From: Channallabes apus
Taxonomy: Eukaryota; Chordata; Actinopteri; Siluriformes; Clariidae
Reading direction: 5' to 3'
NCBI GenBank assembly: GCA_030522415.1
Contig: CM060121.1
Span: forward strand, 12,976,055 to 13,040,054
Length of the DNA stretch: 64,000 nucleotides
The translations under genes were made by a program, and so were the position numbers. Numbering within the stretch: the stretch's first letter is position 1; each line of letters opens with the position of its first letter. Shown here in pieces: positions 34,701 to 51,878 of the stretch. The notes under the pieces were generated by a model. The model was given only the letters and a program-made list of their open reading frames with translations, made no database searches and had not been told where the DNA came from.

Positions 34701-37167
34701 AAGTAAGCGAAGAGAGAGAGTTCATAAATAAGAAATGTGCTGCTGTAATATTCTATAATCATCTCCAATTTCTGAAAGAAATTGTGTGTTTTGCAGCACC
34801 ATAACATTTCGCTTCTGTAGCTAGTTTGCCCAAAGCACATGCATCTTCTTCGTCATGTACACTGATGTTTTAGAGGTAGGTCAAAAACAACACTGTATAC
34901 AAATAGACACATTTTATATTTAAAAAGCAACAGTCCAAAACTCATAGTCATAGAAAAACTGAGAAATGGGTCAAAAGGCTTCAACATAGGCTGTGTATAA
35001 ATGTACTTAATTATTTAACTTAAATTACTCAATACTTAATTAAGTTAAAATACTGATACATACCATAGCCATATGACAGAATATCATGATTTTAGTTTTA
35101 GCATAAATTAATTCATGAATCATAAAAATGATATCACTGTTTGACACAACCATTTAGGTTTATAAGAAATTAAGCTACTAAAATGCAAGAGCTATTGTAT
35201 TCTTGTTGTTGTCCTGAATTAGCCATGAACAAAAGAAGAAAGAGGCTAAAATTCTATGAGGACAATCTGAAATAGACAAACTGAGAGAACAAGGCATGCT
35301 GTGTAATGAACACTAAAACAGTAGCTTTACCATGCAAAGTGTGAGAGGAGTAACCACACGTGGTACAGTATAATCAGCTGTCTAGTATCAGTTACATCTA
35401 ATGTGTTCCCTGTTTTAGTGCACAATGAAGGATATGAAACCTCATACCAGCTTAATAAGTGTGCAGCAATATACAGCCAATCTTAGTATTTGCTCAATTA
35501 CTGTATGATGCTCTTTTATGTCGATAGGCATTAAAGCCAATGTAGCACAAATTGCTGAGCCATGACAGGGTATCAGAACACTCAGTGCATCACAGCTTTC
35601 TGTATATGGGGTTTAGTAGGCAAAGAGCTCAAGGTTGTTGATACAGCCTCCAAATTCATGGACAAACAAGTCTGATCCATGGGGACCCTCCCCAAAACCC
35701 ACAGCGGCCACGGTATCCACATGTAACATGCCAGTACCAGTTATTATGGTTTGCTGATCTGGAGCATTCAGGTGTGTAAATACATAAATGCAAACCTAAA
35801 GTTTTTAGGAAGCAATTTGTGTTGGACATCCACCTGGAAAGGGTTCAAAAATCATTTCCAAACAATCTGGAGTTCTGTGTTCTTGGAAGAAAGTTTTTAA
35901 GAGAGTTGTCAATCTTCCCAGCACATTCATTCCAAGGTGTGCAATGCTCAGAGAAACACCAAAGCACAAGAGTTACTGTACATCTTAGACCATCAAGGCC
36001 TCACTGAGCATGTTAAAAGTTAAAGTCCATGACCGCAGAATTAGAAGAAGACTGAACAAGTACAGTTTGTTTGAAATGATTGCCATGAGAAAGCCTCTTC
36101 TGTCTATAAAGAACATGAAAAGGTTCACATAACCGCATCTGAACAAACTACAAGGCTTCTAGAACAAATTCCTTTGGACAAACGAGACCAAAGTATTCCA
36201 AATGCTTTCCAAATCCAAAGCTTGGTCAAAATTGAGTCATGCAACAGGATAATGATATGAAGCACAGCAGTAAATCTAATTCACAATTGCTGAAGAAAAA
36301 GAATCAGGGTTTACATATCAAGACCAATCAAAGTCCAGACTTCAACTGAAACAATGTTGTAAAGAAGAATGGGCCAAAATTCCTCCATAATCGATTCCTG
36401 TCTCTGTGTGCATGGAGTTTGCATGTTCTCCCCGTGCTTGGTGGGTTTCCTCCGGGTACTCCGGTTTTCTCCCGCTGTCCAAAGGCATGTAGGTTAGGCT
36501 AATTGGCGTTCCTAAAAAATTGCCCGTAGTGTGTGATTGGGTGTGAGTGTGTGTGGCCTGCGATGGATTGGCACTCTGTCCAGGGTGTACCCCGCCTAGT
36601 GCCCGAAGTCTCCTGGGATAGGCTCCAGGTCCCCCGTGACCCTGAACACAGGATTAAGCGGTATAGAAAATGAATGAATGATGTAATAGACTGATAACGT
36701 TATACAGGAAACTGCTGTGGATGGATCTACAAGCTTTTTGTTTCTTGGGGTACTTTGTATTGCCCATAAGTTTTGTTGTTTGTTTTTACTTTTTGGCTAT
36801 ATTGTTAAGTCAATAATGGCACGGTGAAACAAGTTATAAAAATATTTAATATGTACATTTTATATTGAGTTTTTCAGATGTTTATGTCTAAAATTTCACT
36901 GTAAATTCTCATTTATCAGAGGCTGAAATCAACAGCAAAGCAAACTCAGTGGATCTGGTGACAGAATTTACATCCATCCGGAAGATTTCACGCTTTGTCA
37001 GTGACATGGACAAGGACATGATGGAAAAAAAGAAAAAACAGGACAACGCAAAATCTTGGGACAATTTATGTTTTATTGTCTATTTGTTCTTGGATGTGGT
37101 TTACATGTTATGTGCATTTGCTATCGTCAAGACACAAAAGTGTAGCAATGACAATCTGAATTTCTAA
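28797..37167 (+). CDS. Cys-loop ligand-gated channel, 5-HT3-like, copy C (divergent pore)
   Basis: Coding exons 28797-28851, 28956-29104, 29200-29244, 29332-29432, 32300-32469, 33583-33692, 33798-34005, 34151-34312 and 36920-37167 give a 415-residue frame. The plan is as in A and B: signal peptide, loop A WLPNLTV, Cys-loop CDMNLFSFPFVQDTC (13 between cysteines), Trp at loop B, then M1-M4. Differences: at loop C the second Tyr is lost (YLQ); M2 is DGERNAFKIKLVFSFAM, one residue shorter before Glu -1', with Lys at 6', Phe instead of Leu at 9', and Lys at 20'. The frame is uninterrupted and splice sites are intact, so it is not an obvious pseudogene. It may be a partner or modulatory subunit (inference). 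Introns 4 and 8 are expanded by transposons. Confidence 0.88.
29577..29690 (+). mobile_element. SINE family S1, 3' fragment
   Basis: Plus-strand fragment from gctgtccagggtgtac to agcggtatagaagatgaatg with the family tail, in intron 4 of channel copy C. Confidence 0.8.
29844..31380. mobile_element. Non-autonomous DNA element with long inverted ends, 1537 bp
   Basis: Ends tatgaggcgccgtatagggc at the left and its exact inverse at the right, flanked by a 6-bp duplication GCTTAT (29838-29843 and 31381-31386). The inverted arms extend about 300 bp on each side and contain runs of cacatacatacat and gcgcgc (left) and their complement (right). The unique centre includes 21-bp tandem repeats at 30968-31061. 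No transposase frame; the long CA/CG-rich frames in the arms are repeat translation. In intron 4 of channel copy C. Confidence 0.85.
30968..31061 (+). repeat. 21-bp tandem repeat, about 4.5 units
   Basis: Unit tacactgaaacgccttccgg plus t, starting at 30968, 30989, 31010, 31031 and a partial unit at 31052. One unit has a C to T change. Directly contiguous, with no spacers. Confidence 0.95.
31545..31725 (+). repeat. Diverged dispersed repeat, copy 2
   Basis: Matches 930-1092 in order and strand (gcgtgcacaaac, aattcccgaaaccatc, ttgatgtgttgtat, ctttacagttttt) with small insertions. In intron 4 of channel copy C. Confidence 0.55.
32870..32980 (-). repeat. Unclassified dispersed repeat, copy 3 of 3
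   Basis: Inverted relative to the copies at 2666 and 6060: the minus strand reads cccaactagggacggaggag and gtggtgaccattgtatttat. An (ATT)n microsatellite at 32980-33013 follows. In intron 5 of channel copy C. Confidence 0.6.
33180..33320. mobile_element. Fragment of the 55235-56740 DNA element family
   Basis: Contains ctcttgacctgtatctgcac and tggctgattagatacctgta. These match the sequence near the right end of the element at 55235-56740 (attggctaattagatatttg). Confidence 0.5.
35750..36830 (+). pseudogene. Decayed Tc1-like element split by a SINE
   Basis: Plus-strand transposase remnants: the gaccaaag block near 36187, caggataatgatatgaagca (the DNDxKH region) near 36246, and caatcaaagtccagacttca (SPDLNP region) near 36326. 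The end, gaatgggccaaaattcctcc, is followed after the SINE by tagactgataacgttataca and ggatctacaagc. Numerous stops. In intron 8 of channel copy C. Confidence 0.7.
36390..36681 (+). mobile_element. SINE family S1 inserted into a Tc1 remnant
   Basis: Plus-strand copy starting within the body (tctctgtgtgcatggagttt), so the tRNA head is missing, and ending with agcggtatagaaaatgaatg. It separates two parts of the transposase remnant, giving the insertion order Tc1 first, SINE later. Confidence 0.85.
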
Positions 37168-38686
37168 AAAATCAGTCAACAACTTGGATTTCTCTGTTAC
37201 TGCTTATAACATTTACATACTCTAATCAATGCAAATATAAAAGTAGAAATTTATGATGCACTGTAAGAAACTCATATGTAGTATGCTTCATTTAAAAACA
37301 ACTATGGACAGTTAATTTATGTGACTGAGGGAATAAAAGTTTAAATTGTTTATAAAAGAATACAATTTATAACAACATTGCAAGATGTGTACATTTGTGT
37401 ATGTAACCATTGTAAGTAAACGTGAGCTTATGTTCAGTAATTTGATAAAGAACATAAAATTTTCAAAATATTGTCACGCAATATGCTGCTATTCATTTGA
37501 CATGATTAAATAATATTAAATTATTTGGACTTATCCTTCAACAATAAGCAGGAACAATCAATGAAATTTCTAGTTGTCACAGTGAAAATATGCCGGTTTC
37601 TCTTACTGAAGTCATGTGTAAACACTTTATTGTGGTGTTGTGTTGTATCGTATGCATTGAGCATATTCCTCCAAAGTATTTCATTTTTTTGCAAGAAGAA
37701 TATCAACCAACCATCATTTAGTAATTTTTGAAAAGTGCCATTTTGTAAATGAAAAAAAATTAACAGTTATGTTTTTGCATAACGGTCACATAGATATCAC
37801 ATACACTAATACTCATACGACACATGGTTCGGGGGACACACAGTTTTATGCAAAAGTATTGAGGCCCTGTTTGTTAAGCCACAGTGACCTAAAAAAGAAA
37901 ATAATAATAATATAACTTAAGTGAGAAACAGGTGTAGGTAGATGGCACAGATGAGAAGGGAAATGAAGTTGCTGCTGAGGGTGTTACATAAACAGTCAAT
38001 TTTTAAATTCTATCTTTACGCACATTGCAGCCTTTCACAGTACGATTTTATCCCATTAGTTTAATCCACATTTTTAAAAACACTGTAGCCCTTTCCTCAT
38101 GGGTAAATTAAGAGGTGAAATACTATAACAGTGCCTAATAAATAATTGTAATAAATGAATACATTTTAAATGTGAAGAATTGCTGATCAACATAATTTTA
38201 GCAGAAGCACAAAATGGCAAATTTTGTAAGTGCCAATATTATATATGTTTAGTAATTGGACAGCATTACTAAAATAATAATGACTACACACAACTATTTA
38301 ATAATGATTTATTACAGACCAGACATCCAATCTAGTCTTCTATTTCCATCCACCTTTTACAAATTTATATGCAATTATAAGAAAAATTGTGCTAAACTAA
38401 AATGTAAATGGTCAAAAAGCATTGTGATTAACAGAATTATAACTAAATTATCCCACTGACAATATACAAGATAATCTACTTTGATCTTGGCACATATTCA
38501 CAACAGAATGCTCAATCCAATATACTCTGGAGCAGAATGAACGAAAATATCTAATATAGTTTAAGAATTAAAACAATTTGAAACCCCATAAGAATTTGGA
38601 AAAGTTGCAAGAGTTTCTGACAATGTCAATGCAAGAAAATAAATAAGAACATTAGCAGCGATGAGTTGTCAAATTCTTGAAGACAA
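37168..38686. other. Intergenic between copy C and tvp23b 3' ends
   Basis: Contains the 3' UTRs of the two convergent genes; AATAAA for copy C is at 37332-37337. AT-rich, with no other gene or clear repeat seen. Confidence 0.55.
37332..37337 (+). terminator. Polyadenylation signal, channel copy C
   Basis: AATAAA 165 bp after the stop codon of copy C, a distance similar to that of copy A. Confidence 0.5.
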
Positions 38687-44281
<5,595 letters not shown>

Positions 44282-46632
44282 ATTTCGGTTTTAGGCGAGG
44301 GCGTGATAGTGCACTATGTAGTGCACATGTAGTGTACGTCTATTAATGCTCTATCTGTGATGTGATATCGCCAATATTTTTGGTTTAGTACACTCCTTTC
44401 AAGCACTGCTTTTCGCGTTCAAAAATCATATTTTTTTAAATTATAATTTTAATTACAATATTTTATGCTGTTTTGTTTTATATACATGAATAGTACGTGA
44501 AAAGATTGTTACGTATACGCTGACAGGCCACTTTATTAGGAACAGTAAAGCAGAGCAGTAAATCGTTGCACTGGTTCCACTAAGTTTATTGAAACCGTTT
44601 GACTGAATATTGGAAAAATGGTAGAGTATAGGGTTAGATGGAGGCGGTGGCGACCCCTGAAAGGGAATAGCCGAAAGAAGAAGAATGTTTTTCTAATCTT
44701 CAACTGAATCCACTGTTGCCTCGGATTTGCATTGCAGTTTGACCCAAACTGTGTCTCATTCTCCCTCATCTTCCTGGCCACGTAAAGCAGATTTTCCAGT
44801 CCAACCTTTATTAAAACTTTTAATGCCGCCTTCCCTGATCTTGTCTTGACTTGTTCTGTGTCTTGAACTCTTCGTCTGCTTTCTCGTGTACTTCCACACA
44901 CTCGTTCTTCTCGACACGTTTCCTCTCAGTACCATTCAGCATCTAGTTCTTGCATCACCGCTACCTCTTCTCTCCTTCTCCTCAGCCTGAATAAATGAGA
45001 AGGGTTGTGTCATAAAATAAATATGTGGATCATGAAAAAGATTTCCATACTGGATTGGATGCGGCCCAGGTTAACAACAACGGTCTCATGTAGCAAGAGT
45101 ACATGTGAGAGAGTTTGGGGGAAAGGTGAAGTTGCAAGGAGTAGAGGTAGTGTAGATAGAGCACTATAAAAGTGTGGTATAGAAATGAAGAAGAGCGGGC
45201 AAGCAGGGTGGAATAGGTAGAGAAGAGTAGCAGGAGTGATCTGTCAGAAAGGTATCGGCAAGAACAAAAGGGAAAGCTTACCGTATGGTAGTAAGTCCAG
45301 GAATGTTGTACCTTTCAGAGAGGTTGCCACGGGAAGTGGCAGAGTTAAAGATGTTGCGATTTGCTTTGGGAGCAACAAGAATGGACAGGATTAGGAATGA
45401 GTGTATTAGAGGGACAGTGCAGGTAGGATTGGTTGGGGACAATTTAGAGATACCAGATTAAGATGGTTTGGGCATGTGCAGAGGAGGGATGAGGGGTATA
45501 TCGGGAGGAGAATGTTAGAGATGGAGCTGCCAGGCAGGAGGAGAAGAGGTAGGCCCAAAAGGAGGTTTATGGATGTGATGAGGAAGGACGTGCGGGAGGT
45601 TGGAGTGACAAAGGAAGATGTGGTAGACAGTTAAATGGAGACAAATGTTCAACTGTGGTGAACCCTACCGTGGGAAATCAAAAGAACAATTATTATATAA
45701 TAAATAAATGTGGTTCCACTAAGTTTATACTTATAACCTATGAGCAAAAGAATGGGTGTTCCTTATAAAGTGTCCAAGTTTTTATATCACATCATATTTA
45801 AAATCACTGATTTCCAACTCTATTAAGCATGTTTTAATTATTTGTAAAGGAATTATTAGTCTTCTTGTGCAAACTGGAGCAGACTGCATACGGAATGTTC
45901 TTGTCTGTCCTTTGGTTCAGGTGTTGTCAAAATTACCTAACCAGGGTTTTTTTTTTTTTTTTTTTACCTGTAAAAGTGAGCACATGGAGGGAACTGGAAA
46001 AAAATCTTATAAAAGCTTATTTTTTCTGAATTAAAAAGACTTTAATGGAACCAATTGATTTCATTCGAGGAATACATATAGTATTGAAGTACTGTATTAA
46101 TTTCAATACAGTATTTCAATTTGAACAACATTACTCTGCCCATCATATTTCCATATATTATCAGAGCTGTAAACCTCACAAACAAACTAGACGTTCCAGA
46201 CCACATCCGTAAAACTGATGCCAATGGTATACTGTACAGGTTGACTCCACAGCACAGACCATGGATCCATTCTAGTGCACGTGATTTGCTTGTCATAACT
46301 CTTAATCTGAAAATACACAAAGTAATATCAAAATAGTTAAAACTTACTAAAATATCTTCAAAGTTTCACGATAAGTAGCTCAGTTCAATCTGTGCACCCT
46401 TTTCAAATGGTCCATTAATTTTTTAGGGCGCATTTTTGTTTTAGGATAAACATAAAAAAAGCTGATCTCCAGGATTCTGTCTGTTTCATGTTAACTGTGG
46501 TAAATATTTGACTGACTGAATTGCGGTAAGGAATTCTCATTACCAAGTTTTAGTGTTTCATGTGATAGTCACACAGCTTACTGAGAGACCAAAGGTCCAG
46601 ATTTTTTTTTACGTCTCACTTCATAACCAGTC
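44282..46632. other. Divergent intergenic region between tvp23b and amn
   Basis: Holds a fragment of the 55235-56740 element family (aggccactttattaggaaca at 44525-44544), a DANA-type SINE tail (ggcgacccctgaaagggaat, 44648-44667) and the LINE remnant at 45070-45650. The flanking genes point away from each other, so both promoters are here. Nothing recognised from 45700 to 46560. Confidence 0.55.
45070..45650 (+). pseudogene. Non-LTR retrotransposon remnant, C-terminal coding end
   Basis: With frameshifts the plus strand reads REVAELKMLRFALGATRMDR, then RNECIRGTVQVG. In another frame come a LRWFGHVQRR-like block (agatggtttgggcatgtgca) and a PGRRRRGRPKRR-like block. This is the end of an endonuclease-reverse transcriptase type LINE; the exact clade is uncertain. 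Confidence 0.55.
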
Positions 46633-48051
46633 ATGATGGCAACCAAACAAGACCTTTTTATTTTGCTCTCTATGCTCAGTTCGGCGTGTGCACTCTACAA
46701 GCAGTGGGTTCCAGACACCAACTTCGAAAATGCGACAAACTGGGACAAAGGTTCTGTGCCTTGTGGAAGTGACAAAGTGATATTTCCACCCCATGGCAAA
46801 GTAGCAGTGTATGTGGAGGGAGCGCATACACTTTCAGAAATGTTTCTACCTGTGGAAGGAGAGTTTATTCTGGCCTCAGGCTCTGGTTTTTCTATTAGAG
46901 AAGGTCAGGATCCTAGCTGTGGGACAGGCAACACAAAAACCTTTAAAGACTCTGACTCTCTAGAGTGGTTTGATCCTGCTCAATGGAAGGCGGCTTCCTC
47001 GTTAGATGATCTGCAGAGCGGGCCCTATATCTTCTCCGTCGATGATGAGGCTGTACCTTGCCAGCATGATGATGTAGTGTTCCAGGCTGGCTCTTCTTTT
47101 CGTGTGAAACTCTCAGCACACGATGGAAGCATTTCTGTGAAGAGTGTGTCAGTGCTGGGGAAGAAATTCACTGACAACTCTGACTTCACGCAGTACACTA
47201 GTTCCCAACTCGGGAAGCTGCAGTTTCATGGATCTTCAGCAGTCAGTGTCAGTGGATCAGCCTGCGGTGATATCACTGGTTGTGTGTGTGGAAATTCAGG
47301 TAACCATGACTTGATCTGCTCAAAGGTCACATGTGCACCTATGCATTGCAAGAAACCCTTGGAGCCAGTAGGGCACTGCTGTTATGTATGTGGTGCCATC
47401 GTGACTATCCATTTCTCTAAAACCTTTGGCCTCGAATCGTACCGCCAGCGACTGCAGCACCTCTTTCTCAGCTTGCCTAAGTATAAATCTATTCACATGG
47501 CTTTGTCAAAAGTCTCAAAACCTCAGAGACTGATGCAAATCATTCCTTATGGGAACACCCAAGTGATCCAGGTGGTTCTCCTGGAGGAAAATACTGGTTC
47601 ACAGTCTGGAAAGCTAGCTGAGGCCCTTGCTCGGGATATATTGAAGGACATTGCTGACCAAGGTTCTCACCTGGGCATAGACAGTGCAGACTTTTATGGA
47701 TCGTCAGGAGCAAGTAGTGGTGATGTATCTGGATTAAGTGGTGGAGAGGTGGCTGGGATTATCCTGGGTATTCTGGCTTTGGTGGCTTTCCTGGCTCTGT
47801 TTGTAGTTCTTCAACGCCGGGGAATGCTCAGAGTGCCACGTTTACCCCCGTTGAGTAGATGGAGGAAGGGTAGTGAGATTGAAGACCTAGATGGGCCTCT
47901 AGATCATAGTTTTGATAACCCCATGTTTGAGAAGCAAAACCCAGAGATCCCTGGGCTGTATGGAACAGAGAGTCTGGGGGGTATCACTTTAACACATTCA
48001 GGTGTGCACTTTGTGAATCCTGTCTATGATGAAACTGACTTTAATGCATGA
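46633..48051 (+). CDS. amn: Amnionless, single-exon 472-aa frame
   Basis: Amnionless is the membrane partner of cubilin. Together they take up cobalamin-intrinsic factor in gut and filtered proteins in kidney epithelium. Visible: a signal peptide (residues 1-20), the N-terminal segment with KQWVPDTNFENATNWDKGSV, EGEFILASGSGFSI, ACGDITGCVCGN and a Cys-rich domain to about residue 252, one transmembrane helix (about 371-394, GIILGILALVAFLALFVVL), and two cytoplasmic FxNPx(F/Y) endocytic motifs, FDNPMF (about 427) and FVNPVY (about 460). Length and order match mammalian AMN (about 450 residues). The whole frame lies in one exon, whereas the human gene, as I recall, has about 12 exons. Start chosen as the first ATG; a second Met follows immediately. 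Convergent with trim16. Confidence 0.93.
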   Translation: MMATKQDLFILLSMLSSACALYKQWVPDTNFENATNWDKGSVPCGSDKVIFPPHGKVAVYVEGAHTLSEMFLPVEGEFILASGSGFSIREGQDPSCGTGNTKTFKDSDSLEWFDPAQWKAASSLDDLQSGPYIFSVDDEAVPCQHDDVVFQAGSSFRVKLSAHDGSISVKSVSVLGKKFTDNSDFTQYTSSQLGKLQFHGSSAVSVSGSACGDITGCVCGNSGNHDLICSKVTCAPMHCKKPLEPVGHCCYVCGAIVTIHFSKTFGLESYRQRLQHLFLSLPKYKSIHMALSKVSKPQRLMQIIPYGNTQVIQVVLLEENTGSQSGKLAEALARDILKDIADQGSHLGIDSADFYGSSGASSGDVSGLSGGEVAGIILGILALVAFLALFVVLQRRGMLRVPRLPPLSRWRKGSEIEDLDGPLDHSFDNPMFEKQNPEIPGLYGTESLGGITLTHSGVHFVNPVYDETDFNA

Positions 48052-48341
48052 TGCTAATTAATGAGATACTCCTGTCCCTCCTTCACATACGTTGTTGAAA
48101 TGTAAGATGTAAAGCCATTCATAAAATTGCATAGTGAAATAATACAGTGTGATTAGAACATTTAGTTTGTTGCTTATTTCAGTCATATAATTGCAAGAAA
48201 AAATGTTAGCTTTATTAAGATTTGAATCTGAATGTTAAATGAATGAAATGATAAATGAAACTTACAGTAAGATAACGTTATAATTAAGTACAGTTCTAAA
48301 TTACTAATACAGTCACAAAAATTGTAAGTACTAATTAGAAA

Positions 48342-48347
48342 AATAAA
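48342..48347 (+). terminator. Candidate polyadenylation signal, amn
   Basis: AATAAA about 290 bp after the amn stop codon and 17 bp before the trim16 stop codon on the other strand, so the two transcripts may overlap at their 3' ends. Confidence 0.4.
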
Positions 48348-48357
48348 AATTACATGA

Positions 48358-48363
48358 TTTATT
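48358..48363 (-). terminator. Candidate polyadenylation signal, trim16
   Basis: On the minus strand AATAAA immediately follows the trim16 stop codon, and further T/A-rich sequence follows. A later signal is also possible. Confidence 0.35.
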
Positions 48364-51300
48364 TTATTGTTGTATGTCTGAACTTGATCCTGGCTTAACT
48401 AGAACAACCGCGTTGTCCTTCTTAGAGAGCCAGAAGACAGGGTATAATGGCTCCCGGAAGCTAGCAGTACATTTATTAAGAAGTTTCATAGACTCAGTTA
48501 TACCATAGAAGGCCAGCAACCCCTTTTCATAGTCTATATAGCATCCAATCTTGTGAAAATTCTCCTCTTCGAGAGGGGTTTTGACATCAGAGTGCCATGC
48601 TTCGAAACCATGGCTGTCGCGTCCAATGCACCACGAAAAGTCATTGCCTGTGATACAGCTGCTGCTTTCTTGACCTTTACGATCAATGCTTTTGTATGTA
48701 AGACCTACGTAAGCACCCTCTCCGCTCAGTTCCACCTCGAAGTAATGGCGGCCTACGTAGAGGCTTTCCGAGGTCATCACCTGTCTCCAGTGCTCAAAGC
48801 GTTCAGGTGTGTCAGGGTAACTGTGTTGCCAGGGCGTGGTGTTGCTGGCTTTTCTGTTGTCTTCGGTGAGTCTGAGGAACTTGTGTGTGGAGTCAGGATT
48901 GAAACTCAGGTTGACGGCATCTGCACAGCATCATGTCAGCACAAATTAAATACATTCAAAGATAATCAGTGTGCTTCAAAAATGTTTATTCAGGTATGCA
49001 TAGAATTATTTACATTGAATTTAATGGAGTTCTCCAGGAGAGAAATACATCAATCTTTCATGTTGTCATTATTTATTTGCAGCTATATCAGCTGTGATTT
49101 ATCATTTTGTTAAACTGGAAATGTACCGAGAAATAAACTTACATTTAAGAAAGTCATCTCTAGTCACAGGCTCAGGAGCAAACGCTTGCCTCTTGATTGT
49201 AGAACTTGGGTGCACCAAAGTCTTAATACCTAGTGTCTCTGTGTCAGAAATTCAAGTGTCTTTTAAATGAAAATACTTGCACGACTGTGTGAAAGACTAT
49301 ATTTATTTTGCACTTACCACGTTTACAAAGTTCCTTGAGCTGGACATTGTAGGCGGACAGCAGCAGATCACAAATGGCCTGAGTTGATTTTTTTACAACA
49401 TGACTAAAAGTGGTCAGTCGGTCTATGAGGCTGATGTATATGCCAGGTAAGCACACATCCACCGAGCTCTTTTTCCACTCGGTGTACTCCTGCAGGACAG
49501 GATGAACAGATAAGACACATTTTTGTCTTCCTCAATTTTTGGGTTCTCAATCATTTTTAATTATCATTTGCATCTCTGTTTATTGATTAATGTACAGTAT
49601 ACATTAATGTATTAATGTACATTTTTAATGTGTTCTAATATTTAAGTCCTACCTGTAAAAAATCCACAGGATTCTTATTCTTTGAAAATCGCTCCACTTG
49701 ACCCATGGTCTTCTTCAGCTCAAGAGTCTTCTGCTTCAGGTGACTATTGATGCTTTCTGCCTGACTCAATGCCTGCTTGTGTTCCCCTTCCAGAAGGTCC
49801 GATGCTTTCTTTCGGGCGTCGTCAAGCGCGGTTTGCAAAATTAAGAACTGCTGCTCGATTTCAGCCTGAACCCCGACCACTGAGTTCTGAGCAGATTAAA
49901 TAAAAACAATTAAATCAACATAATCCTGATGTATAGATCAAAACACGTATTCGTGGTGCATACATTCATTCATTCATCTTCTATACCGCTTAATCCTGTG
50001 TTCCTCGAGCCTATCCCAGGAGACTTCGGGCACTAGGCGGGGTACACCCTGGACAGGGTGCCAATCCATCACAGGGCACACACACACATTCACACACCCA
50101 ATCACACACTACGGGCAATTTTAGGAACGCCAATTAGCCTAACCTGCATATCTTTGGACTGTGGGAGGAAACCGGAGTACCCGGAGGAAACCCACCAAGC
50201 ACAGGGAGAACATGCAAACTCCATGCACACAGAGATGGGAATCGAGCCTGGCCGGGGAATCGAACCCAGACCCTGGAGGTGCAAGGCGACAGTGCTAACC
50301 ACTACACCACCGCGCCCCCTGTGGTGCATACTGTACATTTTTCATTATATCTAATTTTTAAACTGTTAAGGTTTCCATGGGACCAATGCTCCCCATGTAT
50401 CATTTAAGGTATCTGAATACAAAATAAACTGATTAGGCTTATGGAATATAGATAATCAAGAAGTTAATAAGATTTTTGACATTTACTGTTTTGAACTGCA
50501 CAATCAGCAAAAGTTTACTTCTGTCTTTTTCACAGAATTTGTATCTGATGTGATATTTGTAGAAATGTAGTTTATATTCTTTTAAACTTGATTATCCAGT
50601 ATGTCATTTTTGTCAGTACTGTATGTATCTAAATAGCTATGGTAAGGGTCTGTCTGCATGCCATCGGGCACAGATATATTCACCACGTCAGTTTCTTATG
50701 GGGCTCGGTCGCCAGCTCAATGCCGGATTGTATTAGAGCAGTTGGCAGTGGAGGACCTTGCTCAAGGGCCCAACAGTGGCAGCTTGGCAGCACCGGGGTT
50801 TGAACCAGCAACCTTCTGATCAGCACTCCAAAACCTTAACCGAAGAGCTATCCCTGCCTGGTTCATGTCTAACTAATGAAACTGCAAATTAGGAAACTGT
50901 TACTCACTTCAATGGATGCTGAGTTGCTCTGTAGCTTGTCAATGGCCTGTTCTGCTGCTGTTAAGGTTTTCAACATTTCCTTTTGTTTCTGTTGTAGCTC
51001 ATTCTTCAGATAAACAAACACACATATACACATTCAGAATTTACTATTGTGTAAATTGCATAATATATGGGATGAAAGGTCAAACTATTAATACCATAAT
51101 TAACTTGTGGAAGGGAGGCATGGTACTAAAACATTCACCTTTACAAATGACGAACTACCTGCATTACAGGGAGCTGCAGGTTTTACAGTACAAATAATCA
51201 TCTACAAACACTATTCATTTCACATTTCTGTGTGTTTATGAAAGGCCTCTGTTGGCCAAGCTCATTGTTGTTGACTCCGGTTGGGGTGAAAGGAAACCCT

Positions 51301-51592
51301 TCATCTCTGTCGCCTGTTCTTTGTAAACCTTAAACTGTTTTAATATTTAACTAGGCAAAGTGTGCCGTAGATACACTTAGTAACCATTACAGTAGGTTCC
51401 TTTCAAAATGTTCTGTTTGATAGTTGTTTTATTAAACGTGTTAATAAATAATGTGTAATATCTCGTTATTTTTTATAGAAATTTTTATCCCAGTTTATAC
51501 AAGTACTGTACATAAATTTAAAATGCTACAATTACAGTTTTTGTTTAAAGTCTGCTAATTTTTTATATATAATACCCACAATACTTTAGTAA

Positions 51593-51670
<78 letters not shown>

Positions 51671-51673
51671 CAG

Positions 51674-51727
<54 letters not shown>

Positions 51728-51730
51728 CAG

Positions 51731-51792
<62 letters not shown>

Positions 51793-51795
51793 CAG

Positions 51796-51878
<83 letters not shown>

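Noticed and set aside
48553..49113. 186-aa plus-strand frame
   Set aside because: Antisense to the trim16 SPRY exon.
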